Origin: an uncultured Lachnobacterium sp.
GTDB taxonomy: Bacteria > Bacillota > Clostridia > Lachnospirales > Lachnospiraceae
Assembly (NCBI GenBank): GCA_900543445.1
Contig: UQRC01000004.1
Coordinates: forward strand, 38,590-102,589
Length of the DNA stretch: 64,000 nucleotides
Direction of reading: 5' to 3'
In this document: positions 16,657 through 25,496 of the stretch, in pieces
Numbering within the stretch: the first letter of the stretch is position 1
How the letters are laid out: the number at the start of each line of letters is the position of its first letter
Notes under the pieces: generated by a model
Told to the model about the DNA's origin: nothing
What the model saw: the letters and a program-made list of their open reading frames with translations, nothing else
Databases searched by the model: none
Program-made: the position numbers and the translations under genes

Positions 16657-16887
16657 TTATCTGATTGGTACCGCAACCTCCGTAATATAATCATTGCTAT
16701 TTGCACCACGGCTCGGCGGTCCCTCTAAATAAATGCTGCGATACTGTCCGGTTGTCTCCACATGATTCTTCCGGACATATGCGTCTAAAGCCGCAATTGC
16801 AGTCCCGATTCCCTCATAGGGACCTCGATAATAGATACACAATGCAGGTGTCTCAACAAACGCTTTCCTCTCCGCTCCCGTATACAA
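16657..16887 (-). pseudogene. C-terminal remnant of a GyrI-like / effector-binding domain protein
   Basis: 76 codons. YYRGPYEGIGTAIAALDAYV and the ending NDYITEVAVPIR match the second half of GyrI-like domains, as found at the C-terminus of AraC- and MerR-type regulators. The first half and any DNA-binding part are missing. The frame has no ATG: it would need a TTG at 16887, with an in-frame stop about 20 bases further up and no ribosome-binding site. It meets another 5'-truncated gene on the opposite strand at 16888-16897. Confidence 0.6.
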
Positions 16888-16897
16888 AGTAAGTAAA

Positions 16898-17479
16898 ATG
16901 ACCTATTCGACAGAGGCATTCCCGAATTATAAGGAAACCGGAAAACTATACAAAATTTTATATAACGGAGAAATCTGTTATGTAGCGGATGTGGGAAATG
17001 CACCTTTTACCTATTATCCGGGAAATAAGTATTCGAAAAAGGTAAAGGCGGAAACCAAAGTCCTCAGGGTTTATTGTCAGAATGGTGGCAGCAGCGGAAA
17101 TCTGGAGTGCTATAAGATCAACGATCAATATTATTATAAATTGGACGATATCGCATACCTGATGTCCAAAACAAATAAATCTTTTCATGTGAAATACGAT
17201 AAAACCAAAGATGCAATAATCATCAACAGTATGACGGCATATAAGGGAAAAGCCGCATCTCTGAAAAAAGGTAACGGTAAAAAGCATAAAGTAACTGTCC
17301 CTGCCACGAGTATCGTGTGGGATGGCGAAGTCGTGGGGATCCCTTGCTACAAGATTGACGGAAAATATTTTGTGTCACCGGACGATATCGGCGAACTGAC
17401 CGATTCCCGTTTCGAAAGTGACGGAAGTGGTTGGTGTATAAGGACTCTCCTTCCTCACAAAATAGACGCAGTAGGCTAA
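16898..17479 (+). pseudogene. 5'-truncated stalk-domain (copper amine oxidase N-like) protein
   Basis: 193 codons from ATG 16898. The repeats YKINDQYYYKLDDIAYLM and YKIDGKYFVSPDDIGEL belong to the stalk domain seen in secreted Clostridia proteins. Such proteins carry an N-terminal signal peptide; none is present here and there is no ribosome-binding site before the ATG. I read it as the C-terminal part of a secreted protein cut at its 5' end. It could still be expressed as a small cytoplasmic protein, but that is less likely. Confidence 0.5.
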
Positions 17480-17533
17480 AATAGGAACCGGAATCTAAGA
17501 TTCCAAAAATGTAAAATTGCATCCATAACAACA

Positions 17534-17597
17534 AAATACCGAACCATTTTGTTCCTAAGAAATCAAATTCTTTTTCAAATGGTTCGGTATTTTTATA
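17534..17597. terminator. Long bidirectional terminator hairpin
   Basis: AAATACCGAACCATTT (17534-17549) pairs with AAATGGTTCGGTATTT (17577-17592), with flanking T and A runs. It ends the minus-strand glucosidase gene and also the plus-strand fragment. Confidence 0.8.
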
Positions 17598-17601
17598 CTT
17601 T

Positions 17602-19269
17602 TTACAGTTCAATAATCACTGCCTGATATCCGCCCAGTGTGATGCATCCGTTATCATCCAGATCCACACGCTCGCAGTTGTTGAGAATCACATTGCCAGC
17701 GGCTTCCGGAAGCATAACCGTCTGCGGCTCGTTCTGGAAATTTGCAAGAACAAGCAATGTCTGTCCCTCTCCTTTGCGGAAGTATGCAATCAGATTCTTA
17801 GTCTCACGCGCATACGGCTCAAAGCGGCCGAATGTCAGAGTCTCATGGTAAGCCGGATCTTTGTAGAGCGCAATCATCTTCTTATAAAATGCGTAAACCG
17901 AGTTTCTATCATCTTTTTGCTTTGCAAGATTGATTTCCTTGTAATTCGGATTGACAAGCATCCAAGGCTTATGCGTGGAGAATCCGGCATTTTCCGCATC
18001 ACTCCACTGTACCGGCGTACGTGCATTTTCACGGCTGTAGATGCGAAGAAGTTTCATGCTCTCCTCCTCGGAATAACCGGCATCACGACAAACTTTATAT
18101 TCGTCCTTGGAGCTGATATCATCAAGTTGGTCAATGTTCTCGAACGGACAATTCTCCATTCCGATCTCCTGTCCCTGATAGATGAACGGGATTCCGCGCA
18201 GGAAGAAGTATACGGCCGCCAACGCCTTCTTACTTGTATCGTTTAAATCTCCCTCCGGAATATAACGGCATACGCCACGCGGCTCATCATGATTTTCAAT
18301 GATATTGGAAAGGAAACCGATGTCTGCCACACGAAGCTGACTGTCGAAGATCGCATTCTTGTACATCTCCGGTGTTACACTCTCATGCTCATACCATGCG
18401 CCGCCTTTTCCACACATCTCCGGTGCGAAATCAAATTTCGATGAAAAATGTCCATCCTCTCCGATGAACTCACGAAGCTCGGAGTCCTTCTCGTTAAATA
18501 CTTCTCCTACGGTAAAGGCATCATACTTATCAAATGTCTCATGCTTCATCTCCTCTAAGAATTCGCCGATTCCCTCGGCATCCTCAAGCATACGAACGAT
18601 CGAAACCATTCCGTCATCACGATCCGGCTCATAATCACAGAACGGAAGCTTTTTCTTGATGTTGATGATTGCATCGATACGGAATCCGGCGATACCGCGC
18701 TCAAACCACCAGTTCATCATCTTATAGACTTCCTGGCGGACTTTGGGATTCTCCCAATTGAGATCCGGCTGCTTCTTATGAAAAGCATGAAAATAATATT
18801 TATCGGTTCCCGGAATCGGCTCCCAGACGCTTCCTCCGAAGTAGGAACGCCAGTTACATGGCAGCTTTCCGTCTTTCTTCTCCGCAATATAGAAATATTT
18901 TCCGTACTCTCCGTCCGGATCGGCACATGCCTTCTTGAACCACTCATGCTCATCGGAGCAGTGGTTGACAACCAGATCCATGACGATGTACATATCACGC
19001 TTTTTGGCCTCTGCAAGCAGGCGGTCCATCGTTTCCAGATCACCAAAAAGCGGATTGATATCATAGTAATCGGAGATGTCGTATCCCTGATCCACAAGTG
19101 GGGACTTGTATACCGGCGAAATCCAGATAATATCGATTCCAAGATCCTTCAGGTAATCGAGCTTTCCGATGATGCCTTCAAGATCACCGATTCCGTCTCC
19201 ATTGCTATCCGCAAAGCTTTTCGGCCAGATCTGGTATGCAACCTTTCCCATCCACCATTTCTTTGTCAT
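17602..19269 (-). CDS. GH13 alpha-glucosidase, residue pattern of alpha-1,4 type
   Basis: 555 residues, a GH13 subfamily 31-like enzyme. Barrel motifs: DLVVNHCSDEHEWF, nucleophile Asp in GFRIDAI, acid/base Glu in TVGEVF, and ENHDEPR. The residue after the nucleophile is Ala; in this subfamily Ala or Thr there goes with alpha-1,4 and Val with alpha-1,6 links. No signal peptide, so it works on imported oligosaccharides in the cytoplasm. Second gene of a pair: the other glucosidase ends 131 bases upstream. AAAGGAGG precedes the ATG. Confidence 0.9.
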   Translation of the reverse strand: MTKKWWMGKVAYQIWPKSFADSNGDGIGDLEGIIGKLDYLKDLGIDIIWISPVYKSPLVDQGYDISDYYDINPLFGDLETMDRLLAEAKKRDMYIVMDLVVNHCSDEHEWFKKACADPDGEYGKYFYIAEKKDGKLPCNWRSYFGGSVWEPIPGTDKYYFHAFHKKQPDLNWENPKVRQEVYKMMNWWFERGIAGFRIDAIINIKKKLPFCDYEPDRDDGMVSIVRMLEDAEGIGEFLEEMKHETFDKYDAFTVGEVFNEKDSELREFIGEDGHFSSKFDFAPEMCGKGGAWYEHESVTPEMYKNAIFDSQLRVADIGFLSNIIENHDEPRGVCRYIPEGDLNDTSKKALAAVYFFLRGIPFIYQGQEIGMENCPFENIDQLDDISSKDEYKVCRDAGYSEEESMKLLRIYSRENARTPVQWSDAENAGFSTHKPWMLVNPNYKEINLAKQKDDRNSVYAFYKKMIALYKDPAYHETLTFGRFEPYARETKNLIAYFRKGEGQTLLVLANFQNEPQTVMLPEAAGNVILNNCERVDLDDNGCITLGGYQAVIIEL

Positions 19270-19317
19270 CGTGTATCCTCCTTTATTAACCCAGCTTACA
19301 CTTTTCTATTCTGTTTT

Positions 19318-19377
19318 CCTGACTTGATTCGCCTTTTCTTTATCCCGGTCAGGTTCTCTCGTCTTTTTTCCTGACCT
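19318..19377. repeat. GGTCAGG inverted repeat between the two glucosidase genes
   Basis: GGTCAGG near 19349 and CCTGACC near 19371 form a 7-bp inverted repeat, with a further CCTGAC near 19319. No T-run follows, so it is not a clear terminator. Possible mRNA-processing or regulatory site in the 131-base spacer. Confidence 0.35.
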
Positions 19378-19400
19378 AATTTAAATTTTCTCTGAATAAG

Positions 19401-21074
19401 TCAGATACGGCGCACCACCGCTTCATATGGACGAAGCACAGCCGGCATATTTCCAACATAGTTGCTGATCATGATTGGTGCGTCCTCTGGGATCTGTGCC
19501 ATAACAGCTGCAGGGATTGCTACATCGTGATCCGTAAAGTTACACAGCACCATCAGCTTCTCATTACCAAGGGTTCTTGTATAAATGAAAAGCTCTTCGT
19601 TGTCCGGCTCAAGCAGTTCGTAATCACCGTATACAATCACTTCATTCTCGTGGCGCAGACGGATCAGTTCCTTATAATAAGAAAAAACGGAATCCGGATT
19701 ACCAACCTGCTGCTTCGCGTTAATCTCTAAATAGTTCGGATTCACGCGGATCCAAGGCGTTCCCGTCGTAAATCCTGCATTTTCACTGTCATCCCACTGC
19801 ATCGGTGTGCGCGCATTGTCGCGCCCGATCTTCTTAAGGTAACCCATCATCTCCTCATGGGAAACTCCAAAGGTCTCGGTCATTTCCTTGTATGCATTAA
19901 AGCTCTCTACATCCCGGTAATCTTCCAGCTTATCAAAATACACGTTTGTCATTCCAAGCTCTTCACCCTGATATACATAAGGAGTTCCCTGCATCATATG
20001 AAGACAGGTCGCAAGCATCTTTGCCGAAACTTCACGGTATTCTCTGCTGTCATTTCCATAGCGGGAAACGCTGCGCGGCTGATCGTGGTTGGACAGATAC
20101 AGGCTGTTCCATGCCTTGCCCGCAAGTCCCGTCTGCCACTTGGACAATGTTGCCTTCCATTCCGGAAGCGGCATTTTGTCAGAATCCCATTTTCCATAAC
20201 GGTTGTGTGCATCCTTTCCTGCGCCGGTATGTTCAAACTGGAATACCATATTTAATTCACTTCCATCCGCATTTGCATATTTCTTCGCTTCCTCTAAGGT
20301 AACGCCCGCTGCCTCACCGACCGTGATCAGGTCATACTTTGACAGCACCTTACGGTTCATTTCCTGCAGATATTCATGCACGTGCGGACCATTTGCACAG
20401 CCACTGTCACCATATCCATTTTCTCCTGCCTGGCCATCCGGAAGTCCCTCAGGCTTTGAAATCAGACTGATCACATCCATACGGAAGCCGTCAATGCCTT
20501 TTTCGCACCACCAGTTCATCATGTCAAATACCGCATCACGTACCTTCGGATTGTCCCAATTAAGATCCGGCTGCTTCTTGGAAAACAGATGCAGGAAATA
20601 CATATCGGTCTGCGGATCATACTTCCATGCAGAACCGCTGAAGATCGATCCCCAGTTATTCGGCTCACTTCCGTCCTCTTTGCCCGGACGCCAGATATAG
20701 AAATCACGATAAGGATTATCCACACTCTTGCGGCTCTCCACAAACCACGCATGTTCATCGGATGTATGATTGACAACCAAATCCATCATGATCTTGATAC
20801 CAAGTTCGTGCGCTCTTGCAAGCATCCGGTCGTAGTCTTCCATTGTTCCGAACTCTGTCATAATCGCCTGATAATCACTAATGTCATATCCATTGTCATC
20901 ATTCGGTGACTGGTATACCGGCGAAAGCCAGATCACATCAATACCAAGCTCCTTCAGATAATCCAATTTCTCTGTAATTCCGTTCAGATCTCCGATTCCA
21001 TCTCCGTTCGAATCCATAAAACTTCTCGGATAAATCTGATAGACAACGGATTCTTTCCACCATGCTTTCTTCAT
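19401..21074 (-). CDS. GH13 oligo-1,6-glucosidase-like enzyme
   Basis: 557 residues. GH13 motifs DLVVNHTSDEHAWF, nucleophile Asp in GFRMDVI, acid/base Glu in TVGEAAG, and LSNHDQPRS. Val follows the nucleophile, as in isomaltases and dextran glucosidases, so alpha-1,6 links (isomaltose, panose) are the likely targets. No signal peptide. First gene behind the LacI-controlled promoter. Together with the second glucosidase it would take branched malto-oligosaccharides to glucose. No transporter gene is adjacent, so uptake must be encoded elsewhere. Confidence 0.9.
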   Translation of the reverse strand: MKKAWWKESVVYQIYPRSFMDSNGDGIGDLNGITEKLDYLKELGIDVIWLSPVYQSPNDDNGYDISDYQAIMTEFGTMEDYDRMLARAHELGIKIMMDLVVNHTSDEHAWFVESRKSVDNPYRDFYIWRPGKEDGSEPNNWGSIFSGSAWKYDPQTDMYFLHLFSKKQPDLNWDNPKVRDAVFDMMNWWCEKGIDGFRMDVISLISKPEGLPDGQAGENGYGDSGCANGPHVHEYLQEMNRKVLSKYDLITVGEAAGVTLEEAKKYANADGSELNMVFQFEHTGAGKDAHNRYGKWDSDKMPLPEWKATLSKWQTGLAGKAWNSLYLSNHDQPRSVSRYGNDSREYREVSAKMLATCLHMMQGTPYVYQGEELGMTNVYFDKLEDYRDVESFNAYKEMTETFGVSHEEMMGYLKKIGRDNARTPMQWDDSENAGFTTGTPWIRVNPNYLEINAKQQVGNPDSVFSYYKELIRLRHENEVIVYGDYELLEPDNEELFIYTRTLGNEKLMVLCNFTDHDVAIPAAVMAQIPEDAPIMISNYVGNMPAVLRPYEAVVRRI

Positions 21075-21096
21075 AAAGTACTCTCCCTTTCCTTTT

Positions 21097-21170
21097 AGTT
21101 ATGCGGTTAACTTCTAAATAAAAATTAACACGGACATACCGCCTGTGTCAATGGTTAAGCGCATAACCAT
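21097..21170 (-). promoter_or_regulatory. Glucosidase promoter with two LacI-type operators
   Basis: Minus-strand promoter: TTGACA (21147-21152), 17 bases, TTAATT (21124-21129). Operator 1 is AGTTATGCGGTTAACT (21097-21112), just after the start of transcription. Operator 2 is TGGTTAAGCGCATAACCA (21153-21170), directly upstream of the -35 box. The two share the core GTTATGCG-TTAAC on the minus strand. Confidence 0.75.
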
Positions 21171-21248
21171 GATAATGCACAAAACACCTCTTTCATTTTG
21201 TGCATGATTGCATTCGCGCCCTTATATTGTATCTTTTATTTACATTTC

Positions 21249-22268
21249 TTAATGTAAAATTCGACTCACCGACTCCCGCTCCACCAGCTTAACCTGCAGC
21301 ACATGCTGCTCCTGTGCCACCTGTTCGACCTCTTTATCGCGCAAGGCGAGCAGCGCTTCAACTGCCATCTGTGCCTTTTTCCCGATATTCTGGTTCATTG
21401 TCGTCAGCTTCGGACGCGCAAGACGCGCATAGATCAAATCATCAAATCCGGCAATTGAGATATCCTCCGGAATCCGTATACCATGACTTTGTAAGAATGC
21501 GCTGACCTCGAGCGCATACAGATCGGATGCAACAAAAAGCGCCGTATAATTCTCAAATTCCGGCAGCCACTGCTGCAATTCGAGTTCTCTTACTGCCTCT
21601 GACGTAGAGAAAATATAATGATCCTTCTCCGTCGTCTCAAGTCCTGCTTCTTCCATCGCACGCTGCAATCCCATCCAACGATAATGATCAATATCCAGAT
21701 CATTGTCCGCAAGCATCGCAATCTTCGTATGCCCCTGACTGATCAGGTATTTTCCCATCTTATAACCACCGCCGAAATCGTCTGTCGCGATATTCACGAA
21801 ATTCGACTTGCGATTCAGATAAGTATCGATCGAAACAACACCTTTCCGGTATTTCTCACACAGGCTCTTCAGCTGACTCTCTGCCACGTTACACACGATC
21901 AAGCCCTCGAGATTCCACGCGATTGCCTGCTTTAATACTTCTTCCTCACTCTGCTGCACGATCAGATACATATAACAGTCATGCGCACGGATCTCCGCCT
22001 CCAGATTTCCGACCAAAGCGCTGTAATATGGATCCTCCATCGTAACCTTCATACCCGGCCTCTCCGGGATCACCACCCCGATCATATTGGAATTTGTCTG
22101 TGCCAGCATCATCGCTGAACGGTTGCGCACATATCCCATCTCGTCGAGTGCCTTTTGGATCCGCTCACGCACCTCTCCCGAAACGCGCTGATCCTTACCA
22201 TTGATCACATTCGATACCGTCGCGGTACTGACACCGACCGCCTCCGCCACATCCTTAATTCGAACCAT
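21249..22268 (-). CDS. LacI-family repressor of the glucosidase genes
   Basis: 339 residues. N-terminal HTH IKDVAEAVGVSTATVSNVIN and hinge helix NRSAMMLAQ, then a periplasmic-binding-type sugar sensor domain. The sensor ends in GIRIPEDISIAGFDDLIYAR and the usual TTMNQNI. Start 22268 (MVRIKDV) has GAGGG six bases upstream; ATG 22274 touches the site. It lies just upstream of the glucosidases in the same direction, with matching palindromes at their promoter, so it most likely controls them (inference). Effector probably a malto- or isomalto-sugar. Confidence 0.9.
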   Translation of the reverse strand: MVRIKDVAEAVGVSTATVSNVINGKDQRVSGEVRERIQKALDEMGYVRNRSAMMLAQTNSNMIGVVIPERPGMKVTMEDPYYSALVGNLEAEIRAHDCYMYLIVQQSEEEVLKQAIAWNLEGLIVCNVAESQLKSLCEKYRKGVVSIDTYLNRKSNFVNIATDDFGGGYKMGKYLISQGHTKIAMLADNDLDIDHYRWMGLQRAMEEAGLETTEKDHYIFSTSEAVRELELQQWLPEFENYTALFVASDLYALEVSAFLQSHGIRIPEDISIAGFDDLIYARLARPKLTTMNQNIGKKAQMAVEALLALRDKEVEQVAQEQHVLQVKLVERESVSRILH

Positions 22269-22324
22269 TCTCATCCCTCATCACAACTGTTTATACGGAA
22301 TTCAACTCTTCCACAACTTGCCTA

Positions 22325-22894
22325 TCACTGCTTTGTCAGTTCCACATACTTGCAGATCATCTCCACCACACCGTCCACGCCAAGCACGGATTCGTCGAGG
22401 CAGAGGTTGTAATTTGCAGCTTCGCCCCAAGCCTGATTGCAGTAATACTCATGGTATGCCCTGCGTCTCGCATCTGTTTTCTCTACGAGCTGCTTTGCCT
22501 TCATCTCCGGGCAGCCATGTTTCTCCATGATCGTCTGCACGCGCACTTTCTTATCGCCGCACAGGAAAACTGTCACGGTATCCGGTTCCTGACCATACAC
22601 ATAATTTCCGCATCGTCCGATGATCACGCACGGTTCATCCCCGATCGTCGACTGAAGTGCCTTCCCCGGAGTCTGCCGGATCGTCTCGTTCTGCTCACCT
22701 TTTACCATCGCAGCCAGAAACGGATCAGCCTCTTTTTCCCCGAAGAAATTCGGGTAACGCTCATAGACACCGTTCTCGTCCGCTAACGCCTGAATCGTTT
22801 TCTTATTGTATAATGTAAGTCCCAGCCGTTCCGCTAGTTTCTCACCAACCGGATCGCCGTTGCAGCCACACTGTCTTCCTATCGTAATTCTCAT
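22325..22894 (-). CDS. Cytidylate kinase-like P-loop protein
   Basis: 189 residues. Begins MRITIGRQCGCNGDPVGEKLA, the P-loop form of the cytidylate-kinase-like family, and continues with CVIIGRCGNYV and the LID-like segment KTDARRRAYHEYY. This family is widespread in Clostridia; its true substrate is mostly unknown. I chose ATG 22894 because the family starts there; the longer frame reads back through the end of the upstream gene, and ATG 22906 touches the GAGAGG site. It follows the DUF3878-like gene by 17 bases, probably one operon. Confidence 0.8.
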   Translation of the reverse strand: MRITIGRQCGCNGDPVGEKLAERLGLTLYNKKTIQALADENGVYERYPNFFGEKEADPFLAAMVKGEQNETIRQTPGKALQSTIGDEPCVIIGRCGNYVYGQEPDTVTVFLCGDKKVRVQTIMEKHGCPEMKAKQLVEKTDARRRAYHEYYCNQAWGEAANYNLCLDESVLGVDGVVEMICKYVELTKQ

Positions 22895-22911
22895 ATTGAA
22901 CACCATCCTCT

Positions 22912-23982
22912 CTACTTTTTCAATTCCTTTCGAAAATCTTCCCATTCCACGATTCTGCCGCTTCGCCCGATTCCCCGGAAAAAGCCTGCGTTCCGGCGCG
23001 GCTTCCTGCCCGGATTCTTCGAGATCATCAGCTGCTGGTGAAATGTGTAATCTTCCCATTCAAGCAGCGTGAACGGATGCTCCTCCGTCACAACCACATA
23101 TTCATGCTTCTTCGTATACTCCGGATAATGTCCTTCGTATCCACGCTTTAGCATCTCCTTCTCTACTTCGTGACGCTTGTGCTGCATCGACGCATTGGTC
23201 TGCTTTCCATAATCACGCGCCGGGTAAGGTTTCGATGCCTTGACCACCTGCTCATACAGATCATGATAGATTTTCTCACGCTTCGGCGAGCGAAGCGCCT
23301 TGCTTAAAATCTTCTCCAGCCGCTCCGTCGGGAACAGGCGATACAGCCGAATCATCTGCGCATACATCGTATCCCCCACTTTAAGCGCCACGCGCTCCAT
23401 CGCGTCCAATCCTTCTCCCCGCAACGGAAAATGCCACGCAAGCGGATCCTCGATCGGTGACCAGTCTCGGAACGGCGAAAAATAAATGAGACTTTGCAAT
23501 TCACATTCTGTCTTGTTGCAATATTTCTCCCCCATGTACCGGTACTTATCTGCAATTGTGCCGATCATGTATACCAGCTGGCGCCACTGCTCCTGTCCCT
23601 TCATCCAGAAGTGGCCGATCTCATGGTAGCGGAAACATGCCGTATGTTCCCGCAGATTTCGGAACCAAAGCGTGCACACATTCTCCTCTCCCTGGTGCAT
23701 CACCAGTCCGTAACGAGCCGATTCCGTCAAAAGCTCAGCACTTGTCACCGGTGCATCTTCCACATATTCTCCCTGTAACGATGCATCCTGCACCTCCAGA
23801 TAGCACTCCACCGCATCATTTAAAATATAAGGAATCACGTACTGCGTCGCTCCGTCTTTACCGTGTTGCTCACACAGTTCAAACGCACCGTAGTCAAGCA
23901 GTTCCGCAATCCTTTTAAAGCATTCCGGCATCTCATCCGTGAGTCCCGGAAGCATCTGTTTTAATTGTTCATTTCCCTTCAT
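22912..23982 (-). CDS. Conserved Clostridia protein, DUF3878-like
   Basis: 356 residues, cytoplasmic, no signal or membrane helix. The sequence is rich in W, Y and charged residues, with YHEIGHFWMKGQEQWRQLVYM near residue 150 and ITKK/VVTEEHPFTLLEWEDYTF near the C-terminus. I recall this layout from the uncharacterised DUF3878 family; that is memory, not a search. The HEIGH may look like HExxH but is followed by no metalloprotease pattern. Start 23982 has AAGGA seven bases upstream; ATG 24063 is an alternative with 27 more residues of low-complexity look. Function unknown. Confidence 0.7.
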   Translation of the reverse strand: MKGNEQLKQMLPGLTDEMPECFKRIAELLDYGAFELCEQHGKDGATQYVIPYILNDAVECYLEVQDASLQGEYVEDAPVTSAELLTESARYGLVMHQGEENVCTLWFRNLREHTACFRYHEIGHFWMKGQEQWRQLVYMIGTIADKYRYMGEKYCNKTECELQSLIYFSPFRDWSPIEDPLAWHFPLRGEGLDAMERVALKVGDTMYAQMIRLYRLFPTERLEKILSKALRSPKREKIYHDLYEQVVKASKPYPARDYGKQTNASMQHKRHEVEKEMLKRGYEGHYPEYTKKHEYVVVTEEHPFTLLEWEDYTFHQQLMISKNPGRKPRRNAGFFRGIGRSGRIVEWEDFRKELKK

Positions 23983-24177
23983 TTTTGTTCCTTTTTCTAC
24001 TGTGCCTTCGCTGATTGCAACCGACTCCGGTTTGTTCCCATCAGAATGATTGCACATTTCCATTTTCTTTCCATATATACTCTACATTATATCCACCTCT
24101 TCGTTTACTGTAAAGACCGCTTGCAAGTCCCGGAAAAATGTTATACAATGCAATCGTTTCTGCGAACTTAATAATTT

Positions 24178-24319
24178 GTAACTGTTCAGAGCCAAGCAAA
24201 ATTTCATAAAACAGGTGTAAAATGCTTGCATTTTTAAGACTGTTTTTGAAATTTTATTTGGCGGATACGCCACACCGACGAAATGCGTAGCATTTTGGAG
24301 GTTGGCTCTGAACAGTTAC
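24178..24319. mobile_element. IS66-like MITE, 142 bp with 18-bp inverted ends and 8-bp target duplication
   Basis: Both ends read GTAACTGTTCAGAGCCAA inward (left 24178-24195; right is the reverse complement ending 24319). It is flanked by identical AATAATTT at 24170-24177 and 24320-24327. GTAA termini and 8-bp duplications are hallmarks of the IS66 family. The inside has nested hairpins (AAAATG-CTTG-CATTTT, GGCG-GATA-CGCC, AAATGC-GTA-GCATTT) and no coding frame, so it needs a transposase from elsewhere. Confidence 0.85.
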
Positions 24320-24395
24320 AATAATTTAAATAAATGCACGAAGCATCACATTATTATGAATGTGATTGGCATAACTTGAATACGAGGAAAACTTT

Positions 24396-25190
24396 ATGAG
24401 AAAAATCGCTTTTTTTGATGTAGATGGAACTTTAACTTCGGAGATCGACGGCTCGATCCCGGCAAGCACGGTCAATGCGATCCGCGCAGCGCGTGCCAAC
24501 GGCAACTTAATGTTTATCAATACCGGGCGCTGTTTTCACAACCTGGAAGAACGTTTTCAGTCGATCGGATTTGACGGATTCGTATGCGGCTGCGGAACGG
24601 ATATCTACTGTGACACCAGGCAACTGATGCATGTAACGCAATCCCACGAAACAACCATGCAGCTGCTCAAGAAGGCAAAAGAAGTCGATATGGATATTGT
24701 ATTTGAATCCTGTGATTCCACAATATTTGACATTTCCCGCCCAATTCATGATCCAGACGCTCTCAAGCTGCAGGAAGAAAATTTAGAAAAAGGCTTTGAA
24801 GTATTTGATCCTTGGACAGCACCAAATTTTCGCTGCGATAAATTTGTCACCTGGATACGCGACGAAGCACAACTTACGGAATTCCGCAAAGTGAGCGACC
24901 AATTCTTTGACTGTATTGACCGCGGCGGTTTATTCCGCGAGTTTGTACCGATCGGCTATACGAAAGCAACCGGTCTGCAGTACGTCTTAGATCACTACGG
25001 ACTCACCAAGGATGATGCTTACGTCTTCGGCGACAGCAACAACGATCTGCCAATGCTGACCTACGTTCCGAACAGTGTCGCGATGGGCAACGCCGATCCG
25101 GAATCCCTGAAGGAAAAAGTGGCTTACGTTACAAAAAAATCCAGTGAGGGCGGAATCGCCGCAGCACTGGAACATTTCGGATTTATCTAA
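24396..25190 (+). CDS. HAD-superfamily phosphatase, Cof type
   Basis: 264 residues. Motif I FFDVDGTLTS at residues 6-15, a lysine in GYTKATGL, and motif IV FGDSNNDLPML near residue 210 followed by VAMGNA. This is the Cof/YidA-type IIB HAD layout with a C2 cap. These enzymes dephosphorylate sugar phosphates or flavin precursors; specificity is not readable. GAGG is 10 bases before the ATG. Monocistronic, with the MITE 76 bases upstream and a terminator after it. Confidence 0.9.
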   Translation: MRKIAFFDVDGTLTSEIDGSIPASTVNAIRAARANGNLMFINTGRCFHNLEERFQSIGFDGFVCGCGTDIYCDTRQLMHVTQSHETTMQLLKKAKEVDMDIVFESCDSTIFDISRPIHDPDALKLQEENLEKGFEVFDPWTAPNFRCDKFVTWIRDEAQLTEFRKVSDQFFDCIDRGGLFREFVPIGYTKATGLQYVLDHYGLTKDDAYVFGDSNNDLPMLTYVPNSVAMGNADPESLKEKVAYVTKKSSEGGIAAALEHFGFI

Positions 25191-25218
25191 TTCCTATCCA
25201 TTTTATATACATCCATCT

Positions 25219-25248
25219 TAAAAGGGAACTTTTACAGTTCCTTTTTTA
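25219..25248 (+). terminator. Terminator of the HAD gene
   Basis: AAAAGGGAAC, loop TTTTACA, GTTCCTTTTTT. Confidence 0.75.
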
Positions 25249-25252
25249 TGTA

Positions 25253-25282
25253 CAAAAAAACTGCCTCACCGAGTGAGACAGT
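25253..25282 (-). terminator. Terminator of the ferredoxin gene
   Basis: Minus-strand stem ACTGTCTCAC / GTGAGGCAGT with one mismatch, followed by TTTTTT, 27 bases after the ferredoxin stop. Confidence 0.8.
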
Positions 25283-25309
25283 TTTTCGTTTACTTGTATG
25301 TAACTGTGA

Positions 25310-25480
25310 TTAGCCCTGAGAGATAGCTCCAGTTGGGCAAACACCTGCACATGTACCACAATCTACACAAGCAGATCCGTCGATCTCGTACTGAGAAGCA
25401 CCTGCAGAGATTGCTCCTACAGGACACTCGCCTGCACATGTACCACAGCTAACGCATGAATCAGAAATTACGTATGCCAT
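25310..25480 (-). CDS. Two-cluster [4Fe-4S] ferredoxin
   Basis: 56 residues, clostridial ferredoxin size. Two copies of the cluster motif: CVSCGTCAGECP (residues 9-20) and CVDCGTCAGVCP (38-49), each with the remote CP cysteine. Start MAYVISDSC has AAGGAGG eight bases upstream; it was too short for a standard long-frame list. Low-potential electron carrier for fermentative metabolism. Monocistronic with its own promoter and terminator, and a 16-bp palindrome in the 5' leader that may link it to metal-dependent control. Confidence 0.95.
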   Translation of the reverse strand: MAYVISDSCVSCGTCAGECPVGAISAGASQYEIDGSACVDCGTCAGVCPTGAISQG

Positions 25481-25496
25481 AATAGAATCCTCCTTA

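Noticed and set aside
16657..16887. Full GyrI-like regulator gene
   Set aside because: Only the second half of the domain is present and there is no proper start, so called a remnant.
22960..23982. HEIGH motif in the DUF3878-like protein as a metalloprotease site
   Set aside because: No downstream third ligand pattern or membrane/secretion signal; a chance HExxH-like string is more likely.
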